This document shows positions 53,142-62,430 of a stretch of 64,000 nt of DNA, one piece after another. Both the position numbers and the translations under genes were made by a program. How positions within the stretch are numbered: the first letter of the stretch is position 1; each line of letters opens with the position of its first letter. The notes under the pieces were generated by a model. That model was not told the DNA's origin and ran no database searches. It saw only the letters and a list, made by a program, of their open reading frames with translations. This DNA comes from JBCFBK01 sp038562555 (GTDB lineage: Bacteria > Bacteroidota > Bacteroidia > Bacteroidales > Prolixibacteraceae). The DNA is taken from contig JBCFBK010000029.1 in the NCBI GenBank assembly GCA_038562555.1, forward strand, positions 1 through 64,000, written 5' to 3'.

Positions 53142-54251
53142 ATGAACCCTGAAAAAATCCTGCAAGTAGCCGGACAATTTGTTCCGGAAAATGAAATAGA
53201 ACGTGTGTCTCCGCTCGGAGAAGGCTTTATTAACGATACCTTCATCATTTATCCCAAAGCGGAAAACGGACGAAAATATTTGCTTCAGCGAAAGAACAAA
53301 AAAGTATTTGTTCAGATCCCGGGCATGATGGAAAATATCCTGAAGGTGACCGACCACCTAAAGAAAAAGATCATCCAAAAAGGCGGCGACCCCGAACGGG
53401 AAGCGCTGACCATCCTGCCCACCCGCGAAGGAGCGCTCTATTTTCTCGACAACGAAGATGAATACTGGGCTGCATGTCTGTATATCGAAGACCACCTGGT
53501 TTATGAAAAGGTCGACTCCCCACGCATCGCTTTTTCAGGCGGTAAAGGGATCGGTCGGTTTCAAAGCCTGCTGGTCGACTTCCATGAAAACCTGGTCGAT
53601 ACTCTTCCAGGCTTCCATAATATGCGCTTCCGCTTCGAACAATGGGACGCCGTTCTGCAAAGAGACCCCGCCGGAAGAAAGAAAGCCATGAAAACGGAAA
53701 TCGGGTGGATTGAAGACCGCCGCAACGAAATGCTGTCGTTCTGGAAAATGGTCGAAGACGGAATCATTCCCAAAAGAGTGACCCATAACGATACCAAAAT
53801 CAGTAATATCCTGTTCGACCTTAACGGTGACGTGCTGTGCATGATCGATCTCGACACCATGCTCCAAAGTCCCGTGCTGAACGATTTTGGCGATGCCATC
53901 CGATCCTACGCCAATATTGGCCGGGAAGATGAACAGGACCTGAATCTGGTGGCCTTCGACATGGATCGATACAGAGCGTTTACAGAAGGTTACCTTTCAG
54001 AAACAAAAACATTCCTGACGAAAGCAGAAGTGGATTACCTGGCTTTTTCGGCCCGGTTCATCACTTTTGAACAGGTATTGCGGTTTCTGATGGACTACCT
54101 CAATGGCGACACCTACTACCGGATCAAATACCCGGAACACAATCTTGTGCGAACACACGCCCAGTATAAACTGCTGCAGGACATGGAGACGCGTTTTGAC
54201 CAGATGAAACAGATCACACAGGTATTATATGAGGGGAATACCGAATCTTAA
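53142..54251 (+). CDS. APH-fold phosphotransferase (N-acetylhexosamine kinase-like)
   Basis: This 369-residue kinase has an APH/choline-kinase fold. The N-terminal nucleotide-binding lobe begins VSPLGEGFINDTFIIYP. The catalytic loop is VTHNDTKISNILFD (about 224-237), and the metal-binding motif VLCMIDLDTM follows. Such Bacteroidota proteins are often close to N-acetylhexosamine 1-kinase, but the sugar cannot be told from the sequence. It stands alone and converges with the Smr gene across a shared terminator. Confidence 0.8.
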   Translation: MNPEKILQVAGQFVPENEIERVSPLGEGFINDTFIIYPKAENGRKYLLQRKNKKVFVQIPGMMENILKVTDHLKKKIIQKGGDPEREALTILPTREGALYFLDNEDEYWAACLYIEDHLVYEKVDSPRIAFSGGKGIGRFQSLLVDFHENLVDTLPGFHNMRFRFEQWDAVLQRDPAGRKKAMKTEIGWIEDRRNEMLSFWKMVEDGIIPKRVTHNDTKISNILFDLNGDVLCMIDLDTMLQSPVLNDFGDAIRSYANIGREDEQDLNLVAFDMDRYRAFTEGYLSETKTFLTKAEVDYLAFSARFITFEQVLRFLMDYLNGDTYYRIKYPEHNLVRTHAQYKLLQDMETRFDQMKQITQVLYEGNTES

Positions 54252-54267
54252 TTATACAGCGAAAACA

Positions 54268-54312
54268 ATACAGAAGCGATCTGTTTATACCGGAAACAGA
54301 CCGCTTCTGTAT
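54268..54312. terminator. Bidirectional terminator between kinase and Smr genes
   Basis: A 19-bp stem with one mismatch, from 54268-54286 and 54294-54312 (atacagaagcg... / ...cgcttctgtat), with a 7-nt loop lies between the two convergent genes. Confidence 0.85.
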
Positions 54313-54334
54313 ATTACCGATGACCTTTTCTACT

Positions 54335-55372
54335 TTATTGCCTTAAAATAACCATGGTAGCACCATAGCCGTACTCCTGAAAACTGGCATCCTGAAAAGC
54401 ATATTTCTTGTACCGGCTACTTAGTTCACGGCGTAATTCCTGTTTGAGCACGCCGTTTCCAAGCCCGTGGATAAAAACAATTTTCTTCACCGCCTGATTG
54501 GCTATACCCGCTTCCATCTGCTCCTTAAATTTTTTCATCTGGTAATCGAGCATCTCTTTGTTCGAAAGTCCGGCGGTGCTGTCGACCAGTTCATGCATAT
54601 GCAGGTCTACCTCAACCAGTTCGGGCATTAGCAGGCTTTGTGGCTGGCGGGCCGGTTCTTTCAATTTGATCACCTTTTTCACTTCCTTTTCAGTAAGTTG
54701 TTCCAGCACTTTGTCCATCTCTGTTTCATTCAGCTTAAACAACATGGCCTTTCCCTTAAAAAAACCGGTCTTTGAAAAACTCCCGGCCTTGTAGAATTTT
54801 ACCGGATTCACCCCGATTTTCCGCGTGACCGGCTTTTCCAGGCGAGTCGACTGATCTTTATAATACAGGAGTTGAAAACTGAACTCAGGCAGGCCGGAAA
54901 GGTCTAACTGACTGACGTTTCCCAACAGCAGTTTCGTATTGGGTTCGAGCTTTCCGGCATCGATCGTTTTATAAGCTCCGTCTTTGAAATGGCTGTAGTG
55001 GAACAGGACGTAAAAATTGCAGTCGTTGACCAGGTAGAGCTGCGTTTGTCCTTCGAGCGGATTCGCGCTGTTTTCGGGCACGAAAGCGAGATAAAACTGC
55101 GGCTCGTCGTTGCCTTTGATGATCACCGGCGGTTCATCTGCCGGCGGCGCCTCAGGAACCACTTCAGCTTTCACCTGCTTCACAAATTGCGCAACGGTTG
55201 GTTTTTGCCCGCGGATGACTTCGGTATTATCCATGATAATTTCGGAAACTGCCACCGGAATTTCAAATCCATCCTCGTTCTCCACATGAACCAAACTCTT
55301 ACTTATAATTTTGGTGACAACACCGCCGCCAACATCATTCAAAAACTTCACACGGTCTCCAAGTTTATACAT
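54335..55372 (-). CDS. Smr-domain protein with DUF2027
   Basis: This 345-residue protein starts with the DUF2027 part (MYKLGDRVKFLNDVGGGVVTKI, a KOW/Tudor-like strand region). A central beta-rich domain follows, then a C-terminal Smr domain (about 265-345; VEVDLHMHEL and IVFIHGLGNGVLKQELRREL). Smr domains bind or cut nucleic acids, and the Bacteroidota combination has no assigned role. The ATG at 55372 was chosen over an upstream in-frame one at 55456, which lies inside the divergent queA gene. Confidence 0.85.
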   Translation of the reverse strand: MYKLGDRVKFLNDVGGGVVTKIISKSLVHVENEDGFEIPVAVSEIIMDNTEVIRGQKPTVAQFVKQVKAEVVPEAPPADEPPVIIKGNDEPQFYLAFVPENSANPLEGQTQLYLVNDCNFYVLFHYSHFKDGAYKTIDAGKLEPNTKLLLGNVSQLDLSGLPEFSFQLLYYKDQSTRLEKPVTRKIGVNPVKFYKAGSFSKTGFFKGKAMLFKLNETEMDKVLEQLTEKEVKKVIKLKEPARQPQSLLMPELVEVDLHMHELVDSTAGLSNKEMLDYQMKKFKEQMEAGIANQAVKKIVFIHGLGNGVLKQELRRELSSRYKKYAFQDASFQEYGYGATMVILRQ

Positions 55373-55421
55373 AACAACTTTTTTACAAAAGTAATCATTT
55401 TCACCGCATCTGATTATTCCG

Positions 55422-55429
55422 TAATTTTG
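55422..55429 (+). promoter_or_regulatory. TAnnTTTG element directly before queA
   Basis: TAATTTTG lies only 6 bp upstream of the queA ATG (55436). If it is the active -7 element, the message would start at or next to the start codon. Confidence 0.45.
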
Positions 55430-55435
55430 CCGCCC

Positions 55436-56674
55436 ATGAAGCCCGAAAATATCCAATCGTCTGTTTTCAGCCTGAGCGCACAGGCGCTTGATTATCAGTT
55501 ACCCGATAAAAAGATCGCCCGTTACCCCCTGCCGCAACGGGACCAGGCAAAACTGCTGGTGTGGCGGAACGGAAAAATCACCGATGCTGTTTTCCGGTCA
55601 CTGTCTGCCTTTTTGCCCGAAAAGAGCCTGCTCGTTTTCAATAACACGAAAGTAATCCGGGCCCGCCTGCTTTTTCAGAAGAGCACCGGCGCAAACATCG
55701 AGATCTTTTGCCTCGACCCGCTCGAGCCATCCGATTACCAGCTTGCTTTTCAGCAAACCGCACAATGCGTGTGGAACTGCATGGTCGGGAACCTCAAGAA
55801 ATGGAAAAATGAAATCCTGGTCCGCGAGGTCCTGATGAATGGACAGTCCATTTGTTTTCGCGCCGAAAAAACCGCGCAACTCAACGATACAGTCAGGGTT
55901 TGCTTTAGCTGGGATAATCCTGCGTACGACTTTGCCTCCGTTATCGAGGCAGCCGGGATCCTTCCCATCCCGCCCTATCTCCACCGCGAAACGGAGGTAA
56001 GCGACCTGGAACGTTACCAGACGATTTACTCGAAAATCAAGGGATCAGTAGCAGCACCCACGGCAGGACTGCATTTTACCGAAGCGGTTTTCCGCAGCCT
56101 GAAAGAAAAGCAGATCGCTCAGGAAGAAGTGACCCTTCATGTGGGTGCCGGAACATTTAAACCGGTGAAGGCAGAGACTCTGGCAGGCCATGAAATGCAC
56201 TCGGAAAAGATTTCTGTGAGCCGGACGCTGGTTGAAAAACTGCTGGACAGGCAGGATAAAACAATTGCAGTGGGTACAACCTCGGTCCGGACATTGGAAA
56301 GCCTTTACTGGCTGGGAATAAAGTTGCTCAATGACCCGTTTCAACCCGTTTCAGAGCTTCATGTGGAGCAGTGGCTCCCGTATGAGGACCAGATAGAAAT
56401 ACCGAAAGAAGAAGCTCTGGGTGCAATTTTAAACGTAATGAATCGCCTCGATCTACAAAACATTGCCGCTTCTACCCAAATTATGATCGTCCCGGGCTAT
56501 CGCTTCAGACTGGCCGACGGCATGATCACCAACTTCCACCAGCCGCAGAGCACTCTGCTTCTCCTTATTTCGGCATACCTGGGCAGTGATTGGAAACGGA
56601 TCTATGACCACGCCCTTCAGCACGATTACCGCTTTCTCAGCTATGGCGACAGCAATCTGTATCTTAGCCATTAG
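55436..56674 (+). CDS. queA: tRNA preQ1(34) S-adenosylmethionine ribosyltransferase-isomerase QueA
   Basis: QueA moves the ribosyl part of SAM to 7-aminomethyl-7-deazaguanine in tRNA, making epoxyqueuosine. The 412-residue protein has LDYQLPDKKIARYPLPQRDQAKLL, the NNTKVIRARL segment, APTAGLHFT, GAGTFKPVKAETLAGHEMHSE, GTTSVRTLESL and FHQPQSTLLLLISAYLG. The ATG at 55436 matches the family start; a longer open frame upstream runs inside the Smr gene on the other strand and is not credible. Confidence 0.95.
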   Translation: MKPENIQSSVFSLSAQALDYQLPDKKIARYPLPQRDQAKLLVWRNGKITDAVFRSLSAFLPEKSLLVFNNTKVIRARLLFQKSTGANIEIFCLDPLEPSDYQLAFQQTAQCVWNCMVGNLKKWKNEILVREVLMNGQSICFRAEKTAQLNDTVRVCFSWDNPAYDFASVIEAAGILPIPPYLHRETEVSDLERYQTIYSKIKGSVAAPTAGLHFTEAVFRSLKEKQIAQEEVTLHVGAGTFKPVKAETLAGHEMHSEKISVSRTLVEKLLDRQDKTIAVGTTSVRTLESLYWLGIKLLNDPFQPVSELHVEQWLPYEDQIEIPKEEALGAILNVMNRLDLQNIAASTQIMIVPGYRFRLADGMITNFHQPQSTLLLLISAYLGSDWKRIYDHALQHDYRFLSYGDSNLYLSH

Positions 56675-56697
56675 CTATGAGCTGTTAGCTGTTAGCC
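56672..56697 (+). repeat. TAGCTRTTAGC-type short repeat, copy 1
   Basis: A run of imperfect units (ttagctatgagctgttagc) begins at the queA stop. A related run in a similar gene-end context lies at 60751-60776. Confidence 0.5.
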
Positions 56698-56856
56698 CGG
56701 CCTTGTTTTCGAAGCCGGGACACCCATTTGGATTCAAAAGGATGTTCCGCAGGAAAGGAAAAGGCTGTCTGACGACCGAAGGGAGGAGTTCCTTTTCCTT
56801 AATCCTTGAATCCTTAATGGGTCGGCGAGAAAACACAGCCTTGAATTTTTCTGGTG

Positions 56857-56882
56857 ACTCTTTTGCTTCAAGGCAAAAGAGT
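56857..56882. repeat. Dispersed Bacteroidota-type hairpin repeat
   Basis: actcttttgc (56857-56866) and gcaaaagagt (56873-56882), with ctggtg before and tactgggg after, form a hairpin. The following tccgggggaaaccccg adds a second stem. This kind of repeat occurs between genes in Bacteroidota genomes. It lies just before the end of the leftward acyltransferase gene and may act as its terminator. Confidence 0.5.
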
Positions 56883-56909
56883 TACTGGGGTCCGGGGGAA
56901 ACCCCGCCC

Positions 56910-58700
56910 TTACTCCCTATTCCAATAAAATCTGTTTAAAATTGACCCGTCATTAACCTCTTTCGATAAAGACTCGATAATACCCTTGGGGACATCATAC
57001 ACATCCAGCAGAATCAGTCCGTCGAGGCAATTATTGAATTTCGGGTCAACGTTGAAGCCGATAATCTTCGCATTCAGCTTGATATACTTTTTGAGAAGCA
57101 CCGGTAAACCGGTGTTCAGTTCATCCACGTCACCGATAAACTGATCGAGCTTGTTGATGTCGCTCATGTTCTCCATGATCACATTGATATTCGGATCCTG
57201 GCTCCTGAATTTAAAAGCTTTTTTCGGAAGAATGAGCCGCGCCATGTTCCAGTCAAAATGATGCGACATGATAAACTTGATGATCAGTTCCTTCGATATA
57301 TTCGAATAATTATTGCTGATACTGACCGGGCCAATGAGGTAACGGTAATCCGGGTTCTTCAGCAGGAAGTAAAGAATGCCTTTCCACAGCAAAAAAAGCG
57401 GCATGGGTTGCCGCTGGTACTCTTTGACCACGAACGAACGTCCCAGTTCGAGCGACTGTTGCAGAATCGGCATAAAACTTTCCTTCATGCGAAAAAGGCT
57501 CTGCACATAGAATCCACCCAGCCCGAATTCATGCAGGATATCGGCACCTTTGCCGATGCGGTAGGCACCCACGATCCGCCCGGCCTCTTCGTCCCAGATA
57601 AAAAGCTGCTGGTAATACAGGTCAAACTCATCCAGGTCGATGCCGCGGTTGGTGCCCTCGCCCACTTCCCGGAAGGTGATCTCCCGCAAACGACCGATCT
57701 CATTCAACACGGCAGGGATTGCCTTCGAAGGAGAACAATAAACAGCAAAATTTTTCAGCTTAAACAACAAATAATCTTTTTCCAGATTTTTAACCTCTTC
57801 GGCTATTTTTTCAGCGGGTATAGCGGACGCAATCGGTTCAGGTTTCGGTTGCGGCAACAGCGAATAATTGAAAAACCGCTTCACTTCCATCCGGCTGTTC
57901 AGACTGTAGGTCTTGGCCCTGAGAAACCTGCCGTACTGGAAAATCTCGGTAAAGGCCTCCTGTTCTTTTACCGGTATGGCCGAGCCAATCCTGATCTTAA
58001 CGGGCTTCTTCTTTTTATTCAGGAACTCGGAAGGCAATTTCACCGTCCGCAAATTGGGATGGATCCGGCCGATCAGATGAAACAGACGGCTGTTCTTGCC
58101 GTTAAAATGCACAGGAACAACCGGTACCCCCGCCCGCTTGATGAATTTCAGCGCCGGGTACTGCCACTGCCGGTCGGTGATTTTATGGGTTGCATCGTAA
58201 CTGGAAACCTCGCCGGCCGGGAAAATGCAAAGGCCTCCTCCTTTTTGCAGGTGTTCCATGGCACTCTTAACCCCGCCGACGCTCGACCTGATCCCCTTGC
58301 GGTCCTCGAAGGGATTCACACCCAGAAAAAACTCGCTGATAGGCTCGACACGCTTCAGCAGAAAATTGGCCATGACTTTGATATCGGGACGAACCAGGCT
58401 CAGCACTTTGATAAGCAGGATCCCGTCGAGTCCGCCGAAAGGATGGTTCGAAACAACAATGAACGGGCCGGTTTTGGGAACCTTTTTTAATTCATTTTCA
58501 TCAAAGGCGTAATTGATCTCCAGGAGGTTGATCAGGGCATCGATAAATGCAATACCCTGCTTGTCGCCAATCTGCCCGTATATCTTATTCAGCTTACTGA
58601 AACGCAGGACATACATAATGAATTTGGCCAGGCTCTCACCTCCCAGATAGGCCAGGAAAGGGTTTGTCTGGAGAATATCTTTCGGTTTTACCAGTTCCAT
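56910..58700 (-). CDS. Two-domain acyltransferase (OlsF/GlsF-like)
   Basis: This 596-residue protein joins an N-terminal lysophospholipid acyltransferase-like domain (about 60-280) with a C-terminal GNAT-type N-acyltransferase domain (about 300-580). The first has VVSNHPFGGLDGILL, with an H-x5-D catalytic pair, and LCIFPAGEVSSYD. The second has REITFREVGEGTNRGIDLDEFD and IVGAYRIGKGADI. Such fusions make ornithine or glycine lipids: the GNAT part makes the N-acyl amino acid and the other domain adds the second acyl chain. The amino acid is not known here. The ATG at 58700 was preferred to 58742 because the latter has an unusual extension. Confidence 0.8.
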   Translation of the reverse strand: MELVKPKDILQTNPFLAYLGGESLAKFIMYVLRFSKLNKIYGQIGDKQGIAFIDALINLLEINYAFDENELKKVPKTGPFIVVSNHPFGGLDGILLIKVLSLVRPDIKVMANFLLKRVEPISEFFLGVNPFEDRKGIRSSVGGVKSAMEHLQKGGGLCIFPAGEVSSYDATHKITDRQWQYPALKFIKRAGVPVVPVHFNGKNSRLFHLIGRIHPNLRTVKLPSEFLNKKKKPVKIRIGSAIPVKEQEAFTEIFQYGRFLRAKTYSLNSRMEVKRFFNYSLLPQPKPEPIASAIPAEKIAEEVKNLEKDYLLFKLKNFAVYCSPSKAIPAVLNEIGRLREITFREVGEGTNRGIDLDEFDLYYQQLFIWDEEAGRIVGAYRIGKGADILHEFGLGGFYVQSLFRMKESFMPILQQSLELGRSFVVKEYQRQPMPLFLLWKGILYFLLKNPDYRYLIGPVSISNNYSNISKELIIKFIMSHHFDWNMARLILPKKAFKFRSQDPNINVIMENMSDINKLDQFIGDVDELNTGLPVLLKKYIKLNAKIIGFNVDPKFNNCLDGLILLDVYDVPKGIIESLSKEVNDGSILNRFYWNRE

Positions 58701-58826
58701 TGCAAGCAATTTAGTAATGCGAATGTAGGAATGAAAGATCAATCTACCTATTAAAAGGTACTGTTTTATTCAAAAATGTCTCCTTAAAAAAGACAAAAAA
58801 CTCTTTATAATTCAATAAATCAGTCA

Positions 58827-58834
58827 TACATTTG
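58827..58834 (+). promoter_or_regulatory. TAnnTTTG element directly before ygiQ
   Basis: TACATTTG lies 4 bp upstream of the ygiQ-like ATG (58839), again suggesting a leaderless or very short-leader message. No clear -33 TTG was found. Confidence 0.4.
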
Positions 58835-58838
58835 CCGG

Positions 58839-60701
58839 ATGAACGATAAAGGAGAAGGTGTGAATTTTCTGTATCAGCGATATCAGACGACCGATTGGCT
58901 GCCAACAACAAAAAAGGAAGTTGAAGAACGCGGCTGGGACGAACTGGATGTCATCCTGTTTACCGGCGATGCCTATGTCGATCATCCTTCATTCGGTGCG
59001 GCAGTTATTGGCCGGGTACTCGAAGCAGAAGGCCTCCGTGTGGCTCTGGTTCCCCAGCCGAACTGGCAGGACGACCTCCGCGATTTTAAGAAGCTGGGCG
59101 AGCCCCGCCTGTTTTTCGCGGTCACCGCTGGTAATATGGATTCCATGGTCAATCATTACACGGCCAATAAGCGTAAACGCTCGGCCGACGCCTATACGCC
59201 CGGCGGGCAGACGGACAAAAGGCCCGATTACGCACTCACGGTGTACTGCCGGATCCTGAAAGAATTATACCCGGAGGTACCGCTGATAGCCGGAGGTATT
59301 GAAGCGTCGTTGCGACGGGTAACCCACTTCGACTACTGGCGCGATGAGTTACGGCCTTCGATACTGACCGATTGCCGGGCCGACCTCTTGTTTTACGGCA
59401 TGGGCGAAAAATCGCTCATCGACTATGCCCGACTGGTCCAGCGGGGTGTCGACTCGCGGAGCCTGACCAATATTCCGCAGACCGCCTTCCTCACGGGAAC
59501 GGACGAAGCATATGCCACCCAAAAGAAATGGAACACCATAGAACTGTACTCGCACGAAGAATGCCTGGCCGATAAAAAGAAATTCGCCAAGAACTTCATG
59601 CATATCGAAGAAGAATCGAACAAGGCCGAAGCCAATAAGATCATCCAGCGGGTAGGTACGCAACAGGTCGTTGTTAATCCGCCCTGGCCCCCGCTCTCGG
59701 AAAAGGAAATCGACCGGTTTCATGATTATCCCTTTACCCGCCTTCCTCATCCTCGCTACAAAAATAAAGGTGTGATCCCGGCCTACGAGATGATCAGGCA
59801 TTCCATCAATATTCACAGAGGATGTTTCGGTGGCTGCACCTTTTGCACCATTTCGGCACACCAGGGAAAATTCATTGCCAGCCGTTCGCAGAAATCCATT
59901 CTGAAAGAAGTGGAGCAGGTCACGCAAATGCCCGACTTTAAGGGCTACATTTCAGACCTCGGAGGACCGTCGGCCAACATGTACCAGATGAAAGGCATCC
60001 ATGAGGAGATTTGTATGAAATGCAAAAGGCCGTCGTGCATCTTTCCGAATGTCTGCAAGAACCTGAATACCGACCATCAGCCGATGCTCGACCTGTACCG
60101 GGAGGTCCGCAAAAATCCGAAGGTGAAAAAGGCTTTTATCGGCAGCGGCATACGCTATGACATGATCCTGAATGACACTGGCGACCGGCAGGTCAACAAA
60201 AACAACATGAATTACCTGCGCGAGGTCATTAAGCATCACGTGTCGGGCCGCTTAAAAGTAGCGCCCGAACATACCTCTGATGACGTACTGCGGGTGATGC
60301 GCAAACCTTCGTTCGGCCTTTTTTATAAATTGAATAAAGTCTTTCAGGAAATCAACCGGCAGGAGGGACTGAACCAGCAATTGGTGCCGTATTTTATTTC
60401 CAGTCATCCGGGCTGCAAAAACGAAGATATGGCCAATCTGGCAGCCCAGACAAAGAAACTTGATTTCAAGCTCGAACAGGTGCAGGATTTTACTCCCACG
60501 CCCATGACCCTGGCTACCGTCATCTTCTATACGGGCTTTCATCCTTACACCATGGAGGAAGTGTTCACGGCAAAATCAAAAAAAGAAAAACTAAGCCAGC
60601 GGAAGTATTTTTTCTGGTACAAGCGCGAATACCAGCAACAGATCAGGGAAGAACTGACCCGCCTGAACCGTAAAGACCTTCTCAGCGAAATACTGGGGTA
60701 A
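58839..60701 (+). CDS. YgiQ-family radical SAM protein
   Basis: This 620-residue iron-sulfur protein belongs to the YgiQ (UPF0313) radical SAM family. The cluster motif is CFGGCTFC, with Cys329, Cys333 and Cys336. The N-terminal domain opens with TDWLPTTKKEVEERGWDELDVILFTGDAYVDHPSF. A C-terminal DUF3362-like part is present (LKVAPEHTSDDVLRVMRKPSF, DFTPTPMTLATVIFYTGFHPYT). No substrate is known. A strong terminator follows. Confidence 0.93.
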   Translation: MNDKGEGVNFLYQRYQTTDWLPTTKKEVEERGWDELDVILFTGDAYVDHPSFGAAVIGRVLEAEGLRVALVPQPNWQDDLRDFKKLGEPRLFFAVTAGNMDSMVNHYTANKRKRSADAYTPGGQTDKRPDYALTVYCRILKELYPEVPLIAGGIEASLRRVTHFDYWRDELRPSILTDCRADLLFYGMGEKSLIDYARLVQRGVDSRSLTNIPQTAFLTGTDEAYATQKKWNTIELYSHEECLADKKKFAKNFMHIEEESNKAEANKIIQRVGTQQVVVNPPWPPLSEKEIDRFHDYPFTRLPHPRYKNKGVIPAYEMIRHSINIHRGCFGGCTFCTISAHQGKFIASRSQKSILKEVEQVTQMPDFKGYISDLGGPSANMYQMKGIHEEICMKCKRPSCIFPNVCKNLNTDHQPMLDLYREVRKNPKVKKAFIGSGIRYDMILNDTGDRQVNKNNMNYLREVIKHHVSGRLKVAPEHTSDDVLRVMRKPSFGLFYKLNKVFQEINRQEGLNQQLVPYFISSHPGCKNEDMANLAAQTKKLDFKLEQVQDFTPTPMTLATVIFYTGFHPYTMEEVFTAKSKKEKLSQRKYFFWYKREYQQQIREELTRLNRKDLLSEILG

Positions 60702-60704
60702 CTA

Positions 60705-60744
60705 AAAAGATCAGCCCCGGCAAATGCCGGGGCTGATCTTTTTA
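60705..60744. terminator. Strong bidirectional terminator
   Basis: A perfect 18-bp stem (60705-60722 with 60727-60744, core gatcagccccggc/gccggggctgatc) with a 4-nt loop and A/T-rich ends lies between ygiQ and the convergent rny gene. Confidence 0.93.
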
Positions 60745-60750
60745 CTAAAA

Positions 60751-60776
60751 GCTAATAGCTGGCAGCTAATAGCTAT
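60751..60776. repeat. TAGCTRTTAGC-type short repeat, copy 2
   Basis: Imperfect units (agctaatagctggcagctaatagct) lie just past the terminator and run into the rny stop codon. Related to 56672-56697 in the opposite sense. Confidence 0.5.
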
Positions 60777-62323
60777 TTCGCATAGTTCACCGCCCGCAGT
60801 TCCCTGATCACCGTAATCTTGATCTGCCCGGGATAGGTCATCTCATCCTGAATATGTTTGGCAATGTCATACGACAGTTGTTCGGTTTCCTTATCGGTGA
60901 TCTTGTCGCTTCCCACGATTACACGCAGTTCACGGCCAGCCTGAATGGCATAGGTTTTCAGCACACCCGGATACGACAAGGCCAAGTCTTCGAGCGCTTT
61001 CAGACGTTTGATATACGATTCAACAACCTCACGCCGGGCTCCGGGACGGGCGCCTGAAATGGCATCACAAACCTGAACAATGGGCGCCAACAGCGTCTGC
61101 ATCTCCACTTCATCGTGGTGAGCGCCAATGGCATTGCAAATCTCCGGTCTTTCCTTATATTTTTCGGCCAGCTTCATACCCAGGACAGCATGCGGCAATT
61201 CCGGCTCGTCATCGGGCACTTTACCGATATCGTGCAGCAGTCCGGCCCGTTTGGCATATTTGGTATTTAATCCGAGTTCCGATGCCATGATGGCACATAG
61301 ATTGGCTACTTCGCGCGAATGCTGCAAAAGGTTCTGTCCGTACGATGAACGGTATTTCATTTTACCAATCAGACGGATCAATTCGGGATGCAGGCCATGA
61401 ATGCCAAGGTCGATCGTGGTCCTTTTTCCTGTTTCAATAATTTCATCTTCAATCTGCTTTTTCACCTTGGCGACCACTTCCTCGATACGCGCCGGGTGAA
61501 TACGGCCGTCAGTCACCAGTTGATGAAGGGCCAGGCGGGCAATTTCGCGACGAACCGGATCAAAGCCCGACAGGACAATCGCTTCGGGGGTGTCGTCAAC
61601 AATAATTTCAATACCGGTAGCAGCTTCCAGGGCACGGATGTTACGTCCCTCGCGGCCAATGATACGGCCTTTGATCTCGTCACTTTCAATATGGAAAATC
61701 GTCACGGCATTTTCAATGGCAGTTTCAGTAGCAACGCGCTGGATGGTTTTAACAACAATCTTTTTAGCCTCCTTATTTGCCGAAAGTTTTGCCTCGTCAA
61801 TAATCTCATTGATATAGGACATCGCCTCAGTTTTGGCTTCATTTTTCAGGGATTCCACCAATTGGTTCCTGGCTTCTTCGGCCGATAATCCGGAGATGGC
61901 TTCGAGCTGCTCAACATGTTGCTTGTGGGCTTTCTCCAACTCTTCTTCTTTCTGCTGGACCATGTTCATTTGCAGGGCCAGATTTTCGCGGATCACATCA
62001 ACTTCCTTTTTTTCAGTTTCAATTTCCTTCGCCTTGCGCTGTAATTCATCCCGGCGTTGCAGCAGCGCTGCCTCCTTCTGATTAATTTTTGCCTCGATCG
62101 ACTGGATTTTGCTGTTCTTCTCGTTGATATACTTTTCATGTTCTGCCTTCAACTGAAGAAATTTTTCCTTGGCCTGAAGAATCTTGTCTTTCCTGATCAC
62201 TTCTCCTTCTGTCTCAGCCTCACTGATTATCTTCTTCTTCTTCCCCTGAATGGCCTTATCCCACAAAAAGTAGGAAAAGACACCGCCTCCAAGGAAGCCT
62301 GAAATCACGTATAATATTTCCAT
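60773..62323 (-). CDS. rny: Ribonuclease Y
   Basis: RNase Y is a membrane-anchored endoribonuclease that starts mRNA decay. The 516-residue protein has one N-terminal membrane helix (ILYVISGFLGGGVFSYFLW), a long coiled coil (about 30-160), and a KH domain (GRIIGREGRNIRALEAATGIEIIVDDTPEAI, about 212-242). The HD domain has HSREVANLCAIMASELGLNTKYAKRAGLLHDIGKV (about 335-370) and catalytic His-Asp. Length and domain order are normal. It is transcribed after zapA on the same strand, with a hairpin between them. Confidence 0.96.
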   Translation of the reverse strand: MEILYVISGFLGGGVFSYFLWDKAIQGKKKKIISEAETEGEVIRKDKILQAKEKFLQLKAEHEKYINEKNSKIQSIEAKINQKEAALLQRRDELQRKAKEIETEKKEVDVIRENLALQMNMVQQKEEELEKAHKQHVEQLEAISGLSAEEARNQLVESLKNEAKTEAMSYINEIIDEAKLSANKEAKKIVVKTIQRVATETAIENAVTIFHIESDEIKGRIIGREGRNIRALEAATGIEIIVDDTPEAIVLSGFDPVRREIARLALHQLVTDGRIHPARIEEVVAKVKKQIEDEIIETGKRTTIDLGIHGLHPELIRLIGKMKYRSSYGQNLLQHSREVANLCAIMASELGLNTKYAKRAGLLHDIGKVPDDEPELPHAVLGMKLAEKYKERPEICNAIGAHHDEVEMQTLLAPIVQVCDAISGARPGARREVVESYIKRLKALEDLALSYPGVLKTYAIQAGRELRVIVGSDKITDKETEQLSYDIAKHIQDEMTYPGQIKITVIRELRAVNYAK

Positions 62324-62357
62324 CGTTTATTGAGTGTTACTTAATGAATAAAAATAC

Positions 62358-62412
62358 CCGCATTTCAACTTAGTCACTGTCTTTTACATGCAACTGAGTT
62401 AAAAGCGGGTTG
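62358..62412 (-). terminator. Hairpin between zapA and rny
   Basis: On the minus strand acccgc pairs with gcgggt, with further pairing of aactcag to ctaagtt inside, followed by an atttttatt tract. It is a likely terminator or processing site after zapA. Its bubble-containing long-hairpin form would also suit a short 6S-type RNA. Confidence 0.55.
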
Positions 62413-62430
62413 ATATAGTTATAAAATCAC

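Noticed and set aside
57258..58490. 410-codon frame opposite the acyltransferase gene
   Set aside because: Rich in Arg, Gln and Leu with no family pattern; the opposite strand encodes a clear two-domain enzyme.
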